Source: Haliotis asinina (lineage: Eukaryota > Mollusca > Gastropoda > Lepetellida > Haliotidae). From it: a stretch of DNA of 64,000 nucleotides. Below, in pieces: positions 20,849 to 32,567 of this stretch. The notes under the pieces are model-generated. The model searched no databases, was not told the origin of the DNA, and saw only the letters and a list, made by a program, of their open reading frames with translations. The stretch's first letter is position 1, and every line of letters begins with the position of its first letter. Made by a program: the position numbers and the translations under genes. Location: NCBI RefSeq assembly GCF_037392515.1, contig NC_090290.1, positions 37,144,753-37,208,752 of the forward strand, in the 5' to 3' direction.

Positions 20849-23800
20849 CACCTCTGTTTTTTAGAAAATGACTACTGACCACATTGAAGTTTATGTTTTG
20901 CATTGTGGAGTCGAGGGGGGTTCAGGGCGTTAAACCCCTACCAAGCCCTCCACATTACTTGGAAAACTTCTGGATCCGCCATTTCCGGAAACTGTCAGTT
21001 GCCAATTGAACATTGTGATCGGTCGTGATAAAGATGTCTTACTTATCTCTCAAAAACCATTCCGTACACGAAATTATAATATTAATAATAACGCTAAAAT
21101 TTGTGCTTAGGATCCATTCAATGCCGTTCACTGTATTACCGTGACGAAAATGTAAGTTTAAAGCTTCGCGCGACCGCTTCTCAGCAACCCATTTCAGAGA
21201 TGGATGGACTGAAAGCAATTATGACAAAGTCCCTTGCCCTACGACGCAACACAGTATGAGACCAAAGTAACAAATATTTGGTGTCTCGAACCCTTTGGCG
21301 TGAGAGGCTACACCACAACACCACTGTGGTCCACAAGCATAACTTCACTTCACAAACAGAAAGATGAATGTATCCCTCGGGCATAATACAATTCCCATTC
21401 AGCAAAAAAGGGAGATAACTCTCGGAAATAAATTCATCTAGGCTAAATAAAAAAGTGAAATCTTTCTAGGGCGTCGGCTAGTTATTCTTATTTGTGCGTG
21501 TAACAATTTTGTATTACAATTTTAAAAAATTATTTTGACCCCCGATCATCCATTTGTCCACTATAAGAAGGAGTGTCTGTAAGAACAAGTGTGACTGAAT
21601 CTACAACTCATTAACACGTGCTAAACGTCCCAAACTGTATTTCTGGAAAAAAATAAAAATGTGATCCTCCTTTATCACTTTTTTTCTATCAAAATTAAAC
21701 ATGAAATCCTACCGCCCCCGTCACTATAGAAACACTGACTTTTTTAATGCAGCCTTAGTGATACTCACCTCCTTAACAATAGCAGCTGTGATGAGAGGGG
21801 CGGACAGAGCGGCAGCGAATGCGCATGTCATGGTGATTCCCATCAGAACACTGGCATACCTGAAACACAGTCAGACATCAATCGCATTGCTATGCTGAAT
21901 GAACTAAACCTATATTAAAAGAAGCTTCAGGATAGTCTTAACCAATCAGATCACATCGGCCGTTTCCGATACCAGCATAATACCTGAAGCAGAAACAGAA
22001 ATGTGATACTGACCAATATCACCTATCAAACACGCTTTCGTCCTTGACCTTTGCATAAAGGAACCCGACGGACGAAGTGTTACCTGGAGTTTAGTCACGC
22101 GTGGACAAGCATGATTCAGCTCGTTAATTACATGTGGAGTGTCATGACTTTAATGGTAGGTTGCATCGAATTAGATGGTCCCCTTGGTCTGGTTACAGAG
22201 AGGTATGCTCGGGTTTTTTTCATCTTGAATCTTTCGAATAATTATTTTTATTTTGTTATCGTTCGTGAATCATCCATCACGTTATGATAACTTACGGTTT
22301 CACTTCACGTTATTTCAGGAGTTTGCGCATAGTAGTGTAAGCACCACTCTTTAAGAAATAAAAAAACGTCTCTCTGCGCCATAGGCTTCGCTTATTGATT
22401 TTGCAGAAAGAGTGTGAACCTGTATACAGTGTAGTCTATTTTGTTTTCTCTGATTTGACTTTAATAAAATGGGCCTGTAGGTTTCATTCAGGGTCTGTAG
22501 ATTTTAAAGACGCACTGATGGTCAACTGGCAAACTAAAGTATTGCAAACACTGGTCGGAAGCAGTAAGTCGTACCTTGGTGCTATGTCGAGGTGGTTGAT
22601 CCTGAAGGCAACAGATGTAAAGTTCTGGAAGGACAATCCAACTACAAGAAGCACCACTGCAATTGTCCGCTGGTCCTTGTCCAGGAACCCGATTGTGATG
22701 GTGCAGGCAGCACATACAAAATTGCCTGTAAGGCAAATAAGGCGTTCACTTTTTCATCTGCGTTAGTAGCATAGTCGTCTGCTTTTAAAACAGTTATTAC
22801 AAATTTTATTCTTAGCAAAATGAGTCTTTTTGCTTGAGCATTTACCTTCCACTGGCGTGATCAATGAGCTTGAATGAAGACAATTATAAAACTGACGACA
22901 TAAGTGAGTGAGTTTAGTTTTACGCCGCACTCAGCATTGTTCCCGCAATATGGCGACGGTCTGTAACTAATCGAGCCTGGACCAGTCAATCCAGTGATCA
23001 ACTGCATAAGCATCGATCTGCGCAATTGGGAACCGATGACGTGTCAACCAAATCAGCGAGCCTGATCAACCGATCCCGTTAGTCGCCTTTCTGATGTCAT
23101 AGACAGTGTGGCTATGTGTATTGAGTGGATGTCAGGCAAACCAGTGGTTGATAGTATGATGAGTGATCATGGGAGTCGGATACGCATCCAGTAGCTAGTG
23201 AGTGAGTGAATTTAGTTTCAAGCCGCTTTTAGCGATATTCCACCAATATCACGTCGGAGTGTACCAGAAATGGGCTTCACACATGGTACCCATGTCGTGA
23301 ATCGAACCCGGGTCTTCGGCGTGACCAGCGAGCGCTTTAACCACAAGGCTACCCCACCGAACCAGACATCCAGTAGGTATCTAGCACACATTGTCTAATT
23401 CATCCTCCTCCGTGGACCTGCCGTTCAATTATACCTTGAAACAAATCACAAAAATGTTTCGATATTGAGGTGTGCGCCCTTAAAACACTGGATACCGAAG
23501 CTGCTCCACGGTCAATAGGTGTCATATTTAAGCATAATTCAATACAGGTACAACATATCGAACTATTTTCTAAAACAAACTGGATTACCTGTGAACTGGA
23601 ATATCTTTCGGATTGTAGCTGTTGAGAATATGTGTCTCTGCAGCAACCAGTCAGAGGCGAAGCCACACAGGAGACCAGATATAAAGCGCCCAACAAACGG
23701 CATTGATGCCAGCATGCCATTCTGCAGAAAACAACAGGAACATCAGCAGTCACTGGCGAGTGCAGTAAGGTCAAGTACATATATCTGCTATTCACACTGG

Positions 23801-25671
23801 GTATCCTACCCTTGTTTGGTTCTGTCCTCAAATGGGAATGGGTGAGTTTATTGTCACACTGGCTTAAGCAATATTCCAGCAATCTCACTGCAAGGGGACG
23901 CCAGAAATTGGCTTCACACATTGTACCCATGTAGGGAATTGAACCCTAGTCTTTGAAAAATGGCAATACACGTATAGCATTCCAGGCATTTCATCTCCAT
24001 CCTAAATATCCTGAACATATTCCTCACAATAATTACGTTTTCTGGTCGAATCGAATTCAATTAAGGTAAAAATAATTAACGAACGCATTTCTTTTTCACA
24101 AACAGATGCTGTCATCTACGATTGTGAAGTCATGACATATAGCCATGGGACCAAAAGTCCCTGTGCAGAGTCAACATATACATGTATGTAACGAACTGCC
24201 AGATTTAACTGACTGTTCTTTTTGTCTTGACCAAATGATGTACATTTTAGTCGAAATGGTTACAACATACCACGTTTATAAGAAACTCAGATTAGCCATA
24301 CGTTGGTTATAAAGGCAGTTTACTGTATATACTGAACATATACTGAACAGCAAAAGAAACGCAAGTTTCCAAAAAATTAAATATCATAAAAGTAAGCGTT
24401 CGTGGTTATGTCTTCTATTTTAAAACTTGAGTTGTGTTTCTTTTGTTGTTCAGTATAGAGTAACAGCAGATGGTCGGGAACAAAATTCTTCTTTACCTCC
24501 TCTATGTCATAGTCCAGGACTTCCTTCATGTAAGTAGGCAGATAGGCCATCACCCAGGAAGTCACCCACGAGTACGAGATGTGAGCGATGATGATGGACC
24601 AGAAGGGTGGGGAGGTGAAAATCTTCAGCCATGGGGGATTCGGCATCTAATAATAATAAGTGATTTTCTATAATGCACAGTCTCTAAACACCAAATGAGC
24701 GCTCGGGGCGCTTAATTAGAATCTGATTACTACCCGGATCATCCAATTTGCCTGTTAGGCACATGACTTATCCCACCGGGTACCCATTTCCTGCAGGATA
24801 AACAGGGGCAATTTTGAACCAGATCACTTGCCTCCTAAGGTGAGACCACACGTATCACATGTACTTCCTTGAGGGGCAGGGTTGAAATCCTTAGAAACCC
24901 TCAGGTGTCAAGCTACCAAACACGGTCACCCATCCCTGGATTGTCCGAACTCGACGTTACTTAAATTCAACTTTTTTGTGACGTGAGTTCTGTGCACAGG
25001 ACCACACACGATCACATGCCAGCCTATACCAGTCAGGTTAACTGGTCTACAGAACCGCTTTGGGTTTGCCCGAAGGAGTAATGTCTCCAGTGTTGATTTG
25101 TTGCCATGGTGTTGTTGCCATGGTGATCTTCAGGATAGGGCGAGACTGTTCCAGTGCAACCCACGAACATAGTTATGGTACAGACCAATAAACAAAATCG
25201 GGCATAGCCGGTTCCTGGTGTGCTCAAGGGACGCTACTCTGCACAAGTATTTACGGCACCTCAGAGGACACACTTTGAGGTCCAGATGAGCTGTTGCGAT
25301 GACTTTATGATGTCAGCACACACTAACACGCTACTTACCTTTTTCATTTGATTTGACGTATTTCCACTGTAGATAATAGAGCGTTCCTTCTCTGAGATTC
25401 TTGGATGGGAGTCGGGCGTGTCATACACAGCGAAGATCCATGGAATGAGGACAAAGAAGGCATAACCACCTGCACAAACATCCAGTAAACACCGTTCATA
25501 GCATGTGTTGACTTTTTCTGGGGTTTTTTGGTGTTTGTTTGGTTTTAGGTTTTTGTGTGTGCGTGTGTTTTGGGGTTTTTTGGTTGTTTGTTCATGACTG
25601 TTGTTTTAATTTGGTATGTTGTTGCTTGATTTGGTTTTGTTTGTTTGGGGTTGTTGGTTTTTATTTGGTTT

Positions 25672-25759
<88 letters not shown>

Positions 25760-26409
25760 GTTTGTTTTTATGGGTTTTTTTCACTTTTTGGAGGGGAGGG
25801 GTCGGGATAGGGGGTAGGGAGGGTTGTCACGACCTCTTGTTGTTTTCGTTCATCTGCTTATTTTGAATCCGTTAGTCGTTAGTACTGACACAACCTCGGC
25901 CGAAGACAAGTGTTTTGTTTGCGTTTACATGCGGATTTAAGGCAAGGTTCAAATCCCCGCATGATAAGAATACACTCACTCACTCACTCACTCTAACCGT
26001 CGACCTTCGTGTTATAACCCACCATTTCCCTCCCATCTGCTAAAACGAGAGGCCGATATCATTCGTGTGTTGATGATCTAGCTCCCCGTCTCAGCGACCT
26101 GCTTTTTCAGATATTGGCGACCTTAGGGAGATAATGGGCGCCATTAAACACACTTACCAAACACGTAGAAGGTGAAAGGCCATCCGTTGTCAAGGTCGAT
26201 GTCGCATAGAAACCCGGATATGAAAAACGTTAAGATACCGGCGATGGCAACTCCTGAAATAAGCGACATGAAATATATAATGCACAAATGGTTTTCATCT
26301 ACCTGACTTCGGATCCTAGGATCTCGAATGTTTTCTTCATTGAACACTATTACTACAGCTACTACTGCTACTCCTATTGCTGTTGCTATCGCCGCCGCTG
26401 CTGCTGCTG

Positions 26410-26441
<32 letters not shown>

Positions 26442-29400
26442 ACTACTACTACTGCTGCTGCTGCTACTACTGCTACTACTTCTACTGCTTCTGTCTCCGT
26501 TACTACTACTGCTATTACTACTACGACTATGACTACTGCTGCTGCTGCTGTCTCCCCTGCTACTTCTACTACCACCAACGTTACTGGTGCTACGACTGCT
26601 GCTACTAACAGCCAAAGGGGTGCCTTCCTCAAGTATGCAGCTTATTTACTCAAGTGTTGTGTCTCCTTGAGTATTCAACTAAACACTTACGGGTGGCCAA
26701 GTGGTTAACGATTTCGATCGTCACGCTGATTAGCGGGTTCTATTCTGTGTTGGATATTGCTTAAGACAGCGTATAATCAAAACGCCATGAGGATATTGAT
26801 CCAAAATCACCTGAGAAAGAGGTCGTTGTGAGCTGGCTCTTTTCATACTTCGGCGCCCACTTTGCCCAAAGTCCTTGAATTGCGGGATCAACCGTGCCCT
26901 GTAACAGATAACTATGTCGTTTCAGACAAGCACCGTTCCAAATGGATGGCAATTCTAATGTGAGTGATTACGTTGGGTTTCATGCCTCTTCAAACAGTTA
27001 GTGAGTGAGCCTGGTTTTACGCCGCTTTAAGCAATGTTCCAGCAATATCACGGCGGGCATACCCATGTCATGAATCGAACCCTGGCCTTCGGGGTGACGA
27101 GCTAACGCTTTAACCAATAAGCTGCCCCACTGCCTCAAACGGGACTGCAAATAATCCACGCATGTCAGTTTGATTAACCTCTATATATCCAGAGCTGCCA
27201 TCAAGAATCATTTACGATGGTAGATTACCTACCCTTGATTTTCATTAGCATTTCACCGACTAATCACTCATATACATGAATAAGTGGTATGTGCTAGGGG
27301 AGATAATTCCCAACGATTTTGAAAATCATTTTCCGAAAACCTCAAACATGAGGGCTCTTTCAGCCAGTCAGTCACATTTCAAATATATGAATTTATCGAT
27401 AAAAGCCAGTGGCACAGGCCATCACGTCGATGTCGTATACACAACAATGAGGCTGGTTTGCAACGCGCTTTCTGATAGGGAGTAAGAACTAGTTGCGGGT
27501 GGAAAGCAGGGGCAGGTAACTTGTGATTTCGAGAACCACGGGACTAGAACGGGGTTATCTAATGTTAGTCTACAAGGTGACCATGGAGATATAGAAGATG
27601 CCGCTTGATATGAGAAAAACTTGACATAGTCAGTGATGAAACCCAGAATAACGGCTATGTTTGTTGTTTCACGCAACACCAGACAATCCAGTGATCAACA
27701 TCAAGAGCAACAATCTACGCAGTACGGATACCATATAATGTGTCAACCAAGTCTGACCACCCAATCCCGTTAGTCGCCTCTTACGACAGGTCAGTGGCTG
27801 CTGAAGATCTGTTCTTACCCGGATCTTCAGGGGTATGATAACATGTATATACAAATGTATATAAATCATTATGGGGGCTAATGATGTACTTTTTGAGAAA
27901 GGAGAGGTTTATGGCAGGTTTAATACAGGAAAATAAGCTGTCGAATCAGTCAGAAGTCGTTACAGTAATTTGAACCTCACATATTTGATCAAACATGAGG
28001 CAGTAATTTTCAAAAAGAATGTAAGAATGGCCTTCTATGAATATGGCTTGTCCTGGTGCTCACCATAAAGAACCCGACAACTATTCTCAATCCAACCATG
28101 GCGTCTGCATTCCATCTCGCAGCAACGGGAGTCAATATTGTTGCTAGGGAGCCAATCAACACCGACATGGCGATGACCATTTTGCTGCCAAACTTTCCCG
28201 CCAAATATCCGCCGACTACAGGCGTGAAAATGAAACCGATGGTATACGACGTCAGTATTAAACCTTCGAACTCGGAGCTCCAATCAAACTCGGCGATCTG
28301 AAAATATGCAAAAATACAATCACACTGACGACATAAGTGATTAAGTTATATTTAGAACGCCGACGAATCTGTGTGTAGCCGCTGGACTTGAGAGGAGAGC
28401 CCAAAGTGATGCAGAAGTTAATTTGACCTACTTCTGGTCGTTGTATGTTGGAGTCTAACCCTAACCCTGTTAACCCTTAACCTAGCCGATCATACGCTTC
28501 CTTCCGATCATACGCACAAAATACGTTTAGCGGTAACGGTAGAAATAAATCTATCATCACCAACGGACACAACCTTTCCAACCAATTTGGAACACATGGC
28601 AAATGTGTTTTTATTATAATGAAACCATGTTTAATACTATAACCTACATTCGTGCAGCTAGAAGTGACAATAATATGTGATATTGTCAGACACGCATGCA
28701 ATTACCTTAAAATCTGTGAGGCTGTTTTCAGCAAATTTGGTTCCCATAGTTCCATTCAGACTTTGGTTACCAACGAGGCTGGTGTTTCCGTCTTGCATGC
28801 ATACAACCGACATGCCAATAAACTGTCGCAGTGCAGTCTGGGAGAGTCTGGCCATGCAGGTCAAGTAGGCGATGACCCAGCGACATGATCCATACTTTTC
28901 AAAGAACGTCTGAGATTTGACTTCCGCCAATCCCTTATTCTTGTCGTCATTGACTCCCGCCTCCAGTGCTTCTGGCAATGTAAGATGGAAAGATTGATTC
29001 CGACGAAATCATATATCAGGTGATTCTCTTTACGATTTAAATAACAACTTTCATAACTGTGATCGTTTCTATTTTAAATAGAGCCAGGGAATAAAGTTTT
29101 GCCCTTATATATGAATTAAAGAAGTTAGACAAACATGGACATGTTTATATATAAGAATGAAAATTTATAACCAAAACAGGGGGCGGTGGGTGGCCTAGTG
29201 ATTAAAGCGTTTGCTAGCAACGCCGAAGTTCGATTCCCCACATGGGTACAAAATGTGAAGTCCATTTCTGGTGTCCCCTGTCGCGATATTGCTGGAATAT
29301 TGCAAAAAAAACGGCATGAAACCATATTCGCTCACTTAAACGCCACGTCAAGACGGAACTCACCCACTAACCATAGCTTCAACAAGGTCAGTAAGGGGCA

Positions 29401-30423
29401 ATCGTTTCATTTTTCAGTTTGAATTGCTTCATGCAGAAAAAACTGGAAAATCTCAAACAAGGTAAAGTTCGACAATGGGTTGGTCGACCTGTAGCCCATA
29501 ATGCCGATGATACATGACACCAGATTGATTCGTTGTGTGGCGTTAACAGGAAACTTGTCATCTACTCTACGTTTCATTTTGAAACTGAAGGCTTAAACTC
29601 GTCAACTAGACGGATAATGTCACCTCAGCCATTATTTGTGTTATGTTCGTCACTCCCAGACAGGGTGTCGTTTTTGAAACGCCAAGAGCATTTATAGGAC
29701 ATGATATGTGTGCTCTTATTTCACGCTTTACGTTGCTTCTGTCTATCCTAGGATGTGAAGCGCACCTTCGAGATGGTGGCAGTGAAAAGGCTGAATCATA
29801 ATATATTTATCAATTCCTGTTTTAAAAAAATTTACGAAACGCCAAGCAGGTGTGACAAGTATTTACGATAAAGTTCTTCCGAGCCAAAAGTACAGTATCA
29901 ATCAGATACTTTGCACGCAAGATGTTCACCGAGAGACGCCATTACTATTCAGAGGGGAGGCGTGCTGGGCTGCTAAACTTTACCCCCAAATCAGAGCCAA
30001 CAGCTAAAGCAATTTAGTTTATCTTATGGAGTAGGTAACTGCTGGAGAATGTCAGTATTACCACAAGTTGGTTTAATAGTAATATTCTTCAGATTTATGT
30101 ATCTTTGTGGAAAAAAACCGTGCAGAGTGAGTGACTGAGTGAGTATTTAAAGTCCCATCGGCAGTATTTCAACCATATGGTGACTACGATCAGAAGAGGA
30201 AGCACTGTCATGTGTAGGCGTTACTGTGTTAGTGCGTGTGTGTTAGTGCGTGTGTGTTAGTGCGTGTGTGTTAGTGCGTGTGTGTTAGTGCGTGTGTGTT
30301 AGTGCGTGTGTGTTAGTGTGTGTGTGTTAGTGCGTGTGTCACCCTTTTTGAAACGTACCGATGCGTGCAATGCGATCTTGAATTAAGCATGTGAAAACCG
30401 GATTTCAGAACGAAAAGTTTAGA

Positions 30424-30492
<69 letters not shown>

Positions 30493-31334
30493 CCGCAATA
30501 TAACGCACTTTTACAATAATTGTTAAGGATGCATGCACCAGACTGAAAATTTGGAAATATGTCATCACGGTACCTAACTCGTTCCAGTTTTTTAAAAACT
30601 CAAAATCGAAATGATAAGGTGATTTGAATGTAGGTCAGGTAGCTGTATCTTCTGTTCAAAAGATTGTGAGTTATGCTAACACGTTAAGCCACAAACACCT
30701 TACCTTAACAGTTTAACCACTGTCACACAGGGCAAATACATAACTACATACGGTGTAGTAAATGGTACAACACGTTTACTAACATTCACCCTCAAAGACC
30801 ATTAGTACCAAAGCCTCGGTCAAGCGTGATGGTATAATTTTGTTGAAATAGGATTAATTCAAGCTCGCAATAGGAACTCAATCGTAAATGTAATGAGGGA
30901 ATTCTATTATCTGGGGACTAGTAGTTAGAACAGTCATTATTTTAGCCAACACTGAGCCCACTCCTGTTTGTTGGCTGACGTGAGCAACTAATGTAAATAT
31001 TTCGTTTAGATTCAACTTGTATCCATGGTAACAAAAGTAATAGAAATATTTGTATGTCACCCAAATATTTTTAAAAGATATAGAAGAGACATTTAATAAT
31101 ATATGCGGGGTGTTGCAAGCATTCTTGCATAAAACGGGCATAAATGACTACCTTTAAATTGTTTCTGTGACATATCGAAAGCAAAAATTTGCATATACAA
31201 AATTAAAGAAAGTCTGTAGGTAACCCACATGTGATAACAAAGTGTCAGTTGCAACAAGTCAGAAATGACAACACAGGATGAATAATATACAACAAAGAAC
31301 AAATGCATAATTATTCATACTTACTGTCAGGCAT
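20261..31334 (-). CDS. SLC17-family (sialin/VGLUT-like) major facilitator transporter, 11 exons
   Basis: Exons in transcript order: 31334-31325, 28971-28706, 28297-28064, 26898-26811, 26253-26158, 25469-25339, 24646-24497, 23721-23589, 22725-22575, 21859-21769, 20590-20261. All junctions are AG/GT and in phase; they total 1,680 nt (559 aa plus stop). Family marks: TM1 with Arg52; a luminal loop 1 with three N-glycosylation sequons (Asn66, 72, 76); EFDW then GGYLAGKFG at TM2-3; LRIVVGFFMG in TM4 with Arg163; LWAKWAPKYEKSQL; SGFLCD; PPFWSIIIAHISYSW; LPTYMKEVLDYDIE; NGMLASMPFVG; GEEQEWAK at the end of TM12. A Ser/Glu-rich cytoplasmic tail of about 70 residues follows. Known: SLC17 proteins carry organic anions (sialate, glutamate, nucleotides) or phosphate across lysosomal, vesicular or plasma membranes. 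Odd: both TM4 glutamates and the following histidine of the family consensus are replaced (Val166, Met170, Gln178). The substrate cannot be told. Confidence 0.9.
20604..20767 (-). mobile_element. SINE family B, full length, next to an exon
   Basis: Tail GTGAGTGAGTGAGT, body, box B GGGGAATCGAACCCGGGTT, box A GTTAACCACTAAGCTACTT. It is in the sense orientation of the SLC17-like gene and its CACTCACT tail lies directly before the last exon's acceptor. Confidence 0.85.
20770..20846. repeat. (AC)n microsatellite
   Basis: Uninterrupted AC repeat of about 76 bases abutting the head of a family B SINE. Confidence 0.98.
20850..21768. other. SLC17-like intron 10, nothing else recognised
   Basis: No element or exon-like segment other than those listed. 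Confidence 0.4.
22414..22552. repeat. Dispersed repeat, copy 1
   Basis: TCTATTTTGTTTTCTCTGATTTGACTT... and GGTTTCATTCAGGGTCTGTA match the segment at 61187-61332 in a WDR75 intron. Class unknown. Confidence 0.65.
22902..23095 (-). mobile_element. SINE family A, 5' truncated
   Basis: GTGAGTGAGTTTAGTTTTAC to GTTAGTCGCCTTTCTGATG; the head beyond the TCTTACGACAAGC part is missing. Lies in an intron of the SLC17-like gene. Confidence 0.85.
23195..23362 (-). mobile_element. SINE family B, full length
   Basis: TAGTGAGTGAGTGAATTTAG to ACCACAAGGCTACCCCACCG with an intact box B (GAATCGAACCCGGGTC). Confidence 0.85.
23840..23955 (-). mobile_element. SINE family B, truncated
   Basis: GGGTGAGTTTATTGTCACAC to GAATTGAACCCTAGTCTTTG; lost beyond box B. 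Confidence 0.75.
24339..24457. mobile_element. Palindromic MITE (TACTGAACAGCAAAAGAA ends), copy 2
   Basis: Perfect TACTGAACAGCAAAAGAAAC left end and inverted right end. It is 40 bp from the donor of the SLC17-like exon 24497-24646. The interior is reversed relative to the other copies (ATAAAAGTAAGCG). Confidence 0.85.
24665..25025 (-). mobile_element. 5S rRNA-derived SINE (SINE3-like)
   Basis: On the minus strand AAGTAACGTCGAGTTCGG and GGGATGGGTGACCGTGTTTG match the 3' half of animal 5S rRNA (AAGCAACGTCGGGCCCGG, GGATGGGTGACCGCCTGGGA), including the internal promoter box C. The element seems to continue to about 24665 with unrelated body sequence. The borders are estimates. Confidence 0.6.
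25500..25674. repeat. GT-rich low-complexity DNA
   Basis: Runs of TTTTGG and GTGTGT lead into the microsatellite; no coding value. Confidence 0.8.
25675..25757. repeat. (GT)n microsatellite
   Basis: About 82 bases of uninterrupted GT in the SLC17-like intron between 25469 and 26158. Confidence 0.98.
25925..25995 (+). mobile_element. SINE family B remnant
   Basis: Box B-like GGTTCAAATCCCCGCATG followed after a deletion by CACTCACTCACTCACTC; the body is missing. Confidence 0.55.
26337..26608. repeat. Imperfect (CTA/CTG)n trinucleotide tract, 270 bp
   Basis: Mixed ACT, GCT and related triplets stay in register for about 90 units. They give long frames of Ala/Thr/Val, Ser or Tyr/Cys on both strands. 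The tract lies in the intron between two SLC17-like exons (26253 and 26811). Confidence 0.95.
26690..26790 (+). mobile_element. SINE family B-like remnant
   Basis: GGGTGGCCAAGTGGTTAACG (box A side) and GCGGGTTCTATTC, with a short GCTTAAGACAGCGTATAATC end. It lies 20 bp from exon 26811-26898. Confidence 0.5.
27000..27135 (-). mobile_element. SINE family B copy
   Basis: GTGAGTGAGCCTGGTTTTAC to ACCAATAAGCTGCCCCACTG; it lacks part of the GGGACACCAG body. Confidence 0.8.
27140..27680. other. SLC17-like intron 3, nothing recognised
   Basis: An 85 aa minus frame (27422-27679) shows no match to the transporter and is not needed: the flanking exons join in phase. Confidence 0.4.
27680..27836 (-). 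mobile_element. SINE family A, tail missing
   Basis: CCAGACAATCCAGTGATCAA to GATCTTCAGGGGTA; the tail side is absent. Confidence 0.75.
29180..29345 (+). mobile_element. SINE family B copy
   Basis: GGTGGCCTAGTGATTAAAGC, then a short deletion before GTTCGATTCCCCACATGGGT, then the body and a weak tail. Lies in intron 1 of the SLC17-like gene. Confidence 0.8.
29350..30220. other. SLC17-like intron 1, nothing recognised
   Basis: No exon could be fitted between 28971 and 31325. Confidence 0.4.
30225..30340. repeat. 12-bp tandem repeat
   Basis: GTTAGTGCGTGT is repeated about nine times with one GTGTGT variant. Confidence 0.95.
30422..30488. repeat. (CT)n microsatellite
   Basis: CT repeat of about 66 bases with one TTT interruption. 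Confidence 0.97.
30490..31324. other. SLC17-like intron 1, exon-proximal part
   Basis: AT-rich; minus frames at 30878-31308 show no family features. Confidence 0.35.
31325..31334 (-). other. First coding exon of the SLC17-like gene (10 coding bases)
   Basis: ATGCCTGACA followed by GTAAGTAT gives only three codons and one base. That phase matches the acceptor at 28971, restores the frame, and makes the whole coding length divisible by three. No other upstream start was found in exon 2. The 5' UTR should lie just above 31334; I saw no TATA box there. Confidence 0.55.
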
Positions 31335-32565
31335 AATGCTAAAGGTTCTGGATGATCTCTCGTCTAAATTCTTTCGCTGTTCTGGCAAAATAATATCGAA
31401 CACATTTCACGTGTATTTCTTTGTGACGAGTCATAACGGTGAATGTGTTTATATATCACAAATGTACACTCATGCTCGTGTGCATTACCTGTCGTGCTCC
31501 ACTCATGTGCACTCGACCAATCACGAACTACCCCAGAGATAAATAACATCGTCACTGTCATCACTGTATTTATGATAACAAAATTGTGATATGCCGTGAA
31601 ATAATTTCAGCCAACATGTGTTTCCGACGTTTCCTGAACACAACAGACTGTTTAAAAGAGTATCATTATGTCCCCTCAACGACTGCTGTTTGAAGTGAGC
31701 TGTTGGGGGAAAATAGAGGCGTATTTACCAACAAGTGCGGAATCCCTTACCCACATTGGTATCGAAGGTATCACAATATAAAAAGTCAGAAAAAGCATTA
31801 ATTCGTTACTCAAAACATAACTCTTTTGAAATATGTATTTGGGGTTCCTCTGAAAGTGTCCAGTCATACTTTCATAGTATTGCCTGTCAAAGAAAGCTGG
31901 AGGTAAAGAATGAGAAATCTACTGTGGGGAGCATAATGCACTTACGGTAAATATAGAAAATAGTTCCATACATACCATATAATTTGTCAACTAATACAAA
32001 TGTTACTATTATCATAATAATCATCCCTATTATTAGTATTAACAAAGTAAGCTTGTCTTACTTACCCGCATGTCTACTCACCAGTATAACAATGCCTCTA
32101 CGTTTCTAAATTTAAACACCAAATATGCCCAGTTGACTGACATCATAAAAAAACTGAAATGTCTCTGAGGACGAAACGAAATGGTTAAGATTTATAGCAT
32201 CATTCGAATATCATAAAAATATTTGAGTCAGGGTTTTAGTAAATTACGCAATGGTTGCCTCAAGTTTGATATATTTGAAATATTTCAAACTGTAATATAG
32301 GATATGTTATATTCATATGCTTTTTATTGTTGCATTTAAAGATGTGGAAATGTAGACGAAAACATACACAGAAACCGCATTATACATCACATCTGCTTCA
32401 GCACTGTCCTTTATACAGAAGCAGGGCATGTTATGGCACTCATCAATCGTTGCTCTCATACTTCAGTTCTTTGGAATTGTTTGCACCGTCTGTGGCTTAA
32501 CAACGTCCTCTGGGTGTATACTCATATCTTAAGATCGTCTGTGAATTATTTTCAGTGGCTGCGCA
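31335..32565. other. 5' flank of the SLC17-like gene
   Basis: Should contain its 5' UTR and promoter on the minus strand, but no core element was distinctive enough to call. Confidence 0.35.
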
Positions 32566-32567
32566 TT

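Noticed and set aside
26144-26708. Frames of poly-Ala/Thr/Val and poly-Ser (up to 162 aa)
   Set aside because: They read through the intronic trinucleotide tract; the transporter exon there ends at a clear donor at 26158.
27422-27679. Possible extra transporter exon (85 aa minus frame)
   Set aside because: No similarity to SLC17, and exons 28064 and 26898 already join in phase within one motif (GFFM-GTVDPA).
28452-28483. Telomere-like CCCTAACCCT and TTAACCC
   Set aside because: Only about two units, interrupted; too short for an interstitial telomere.
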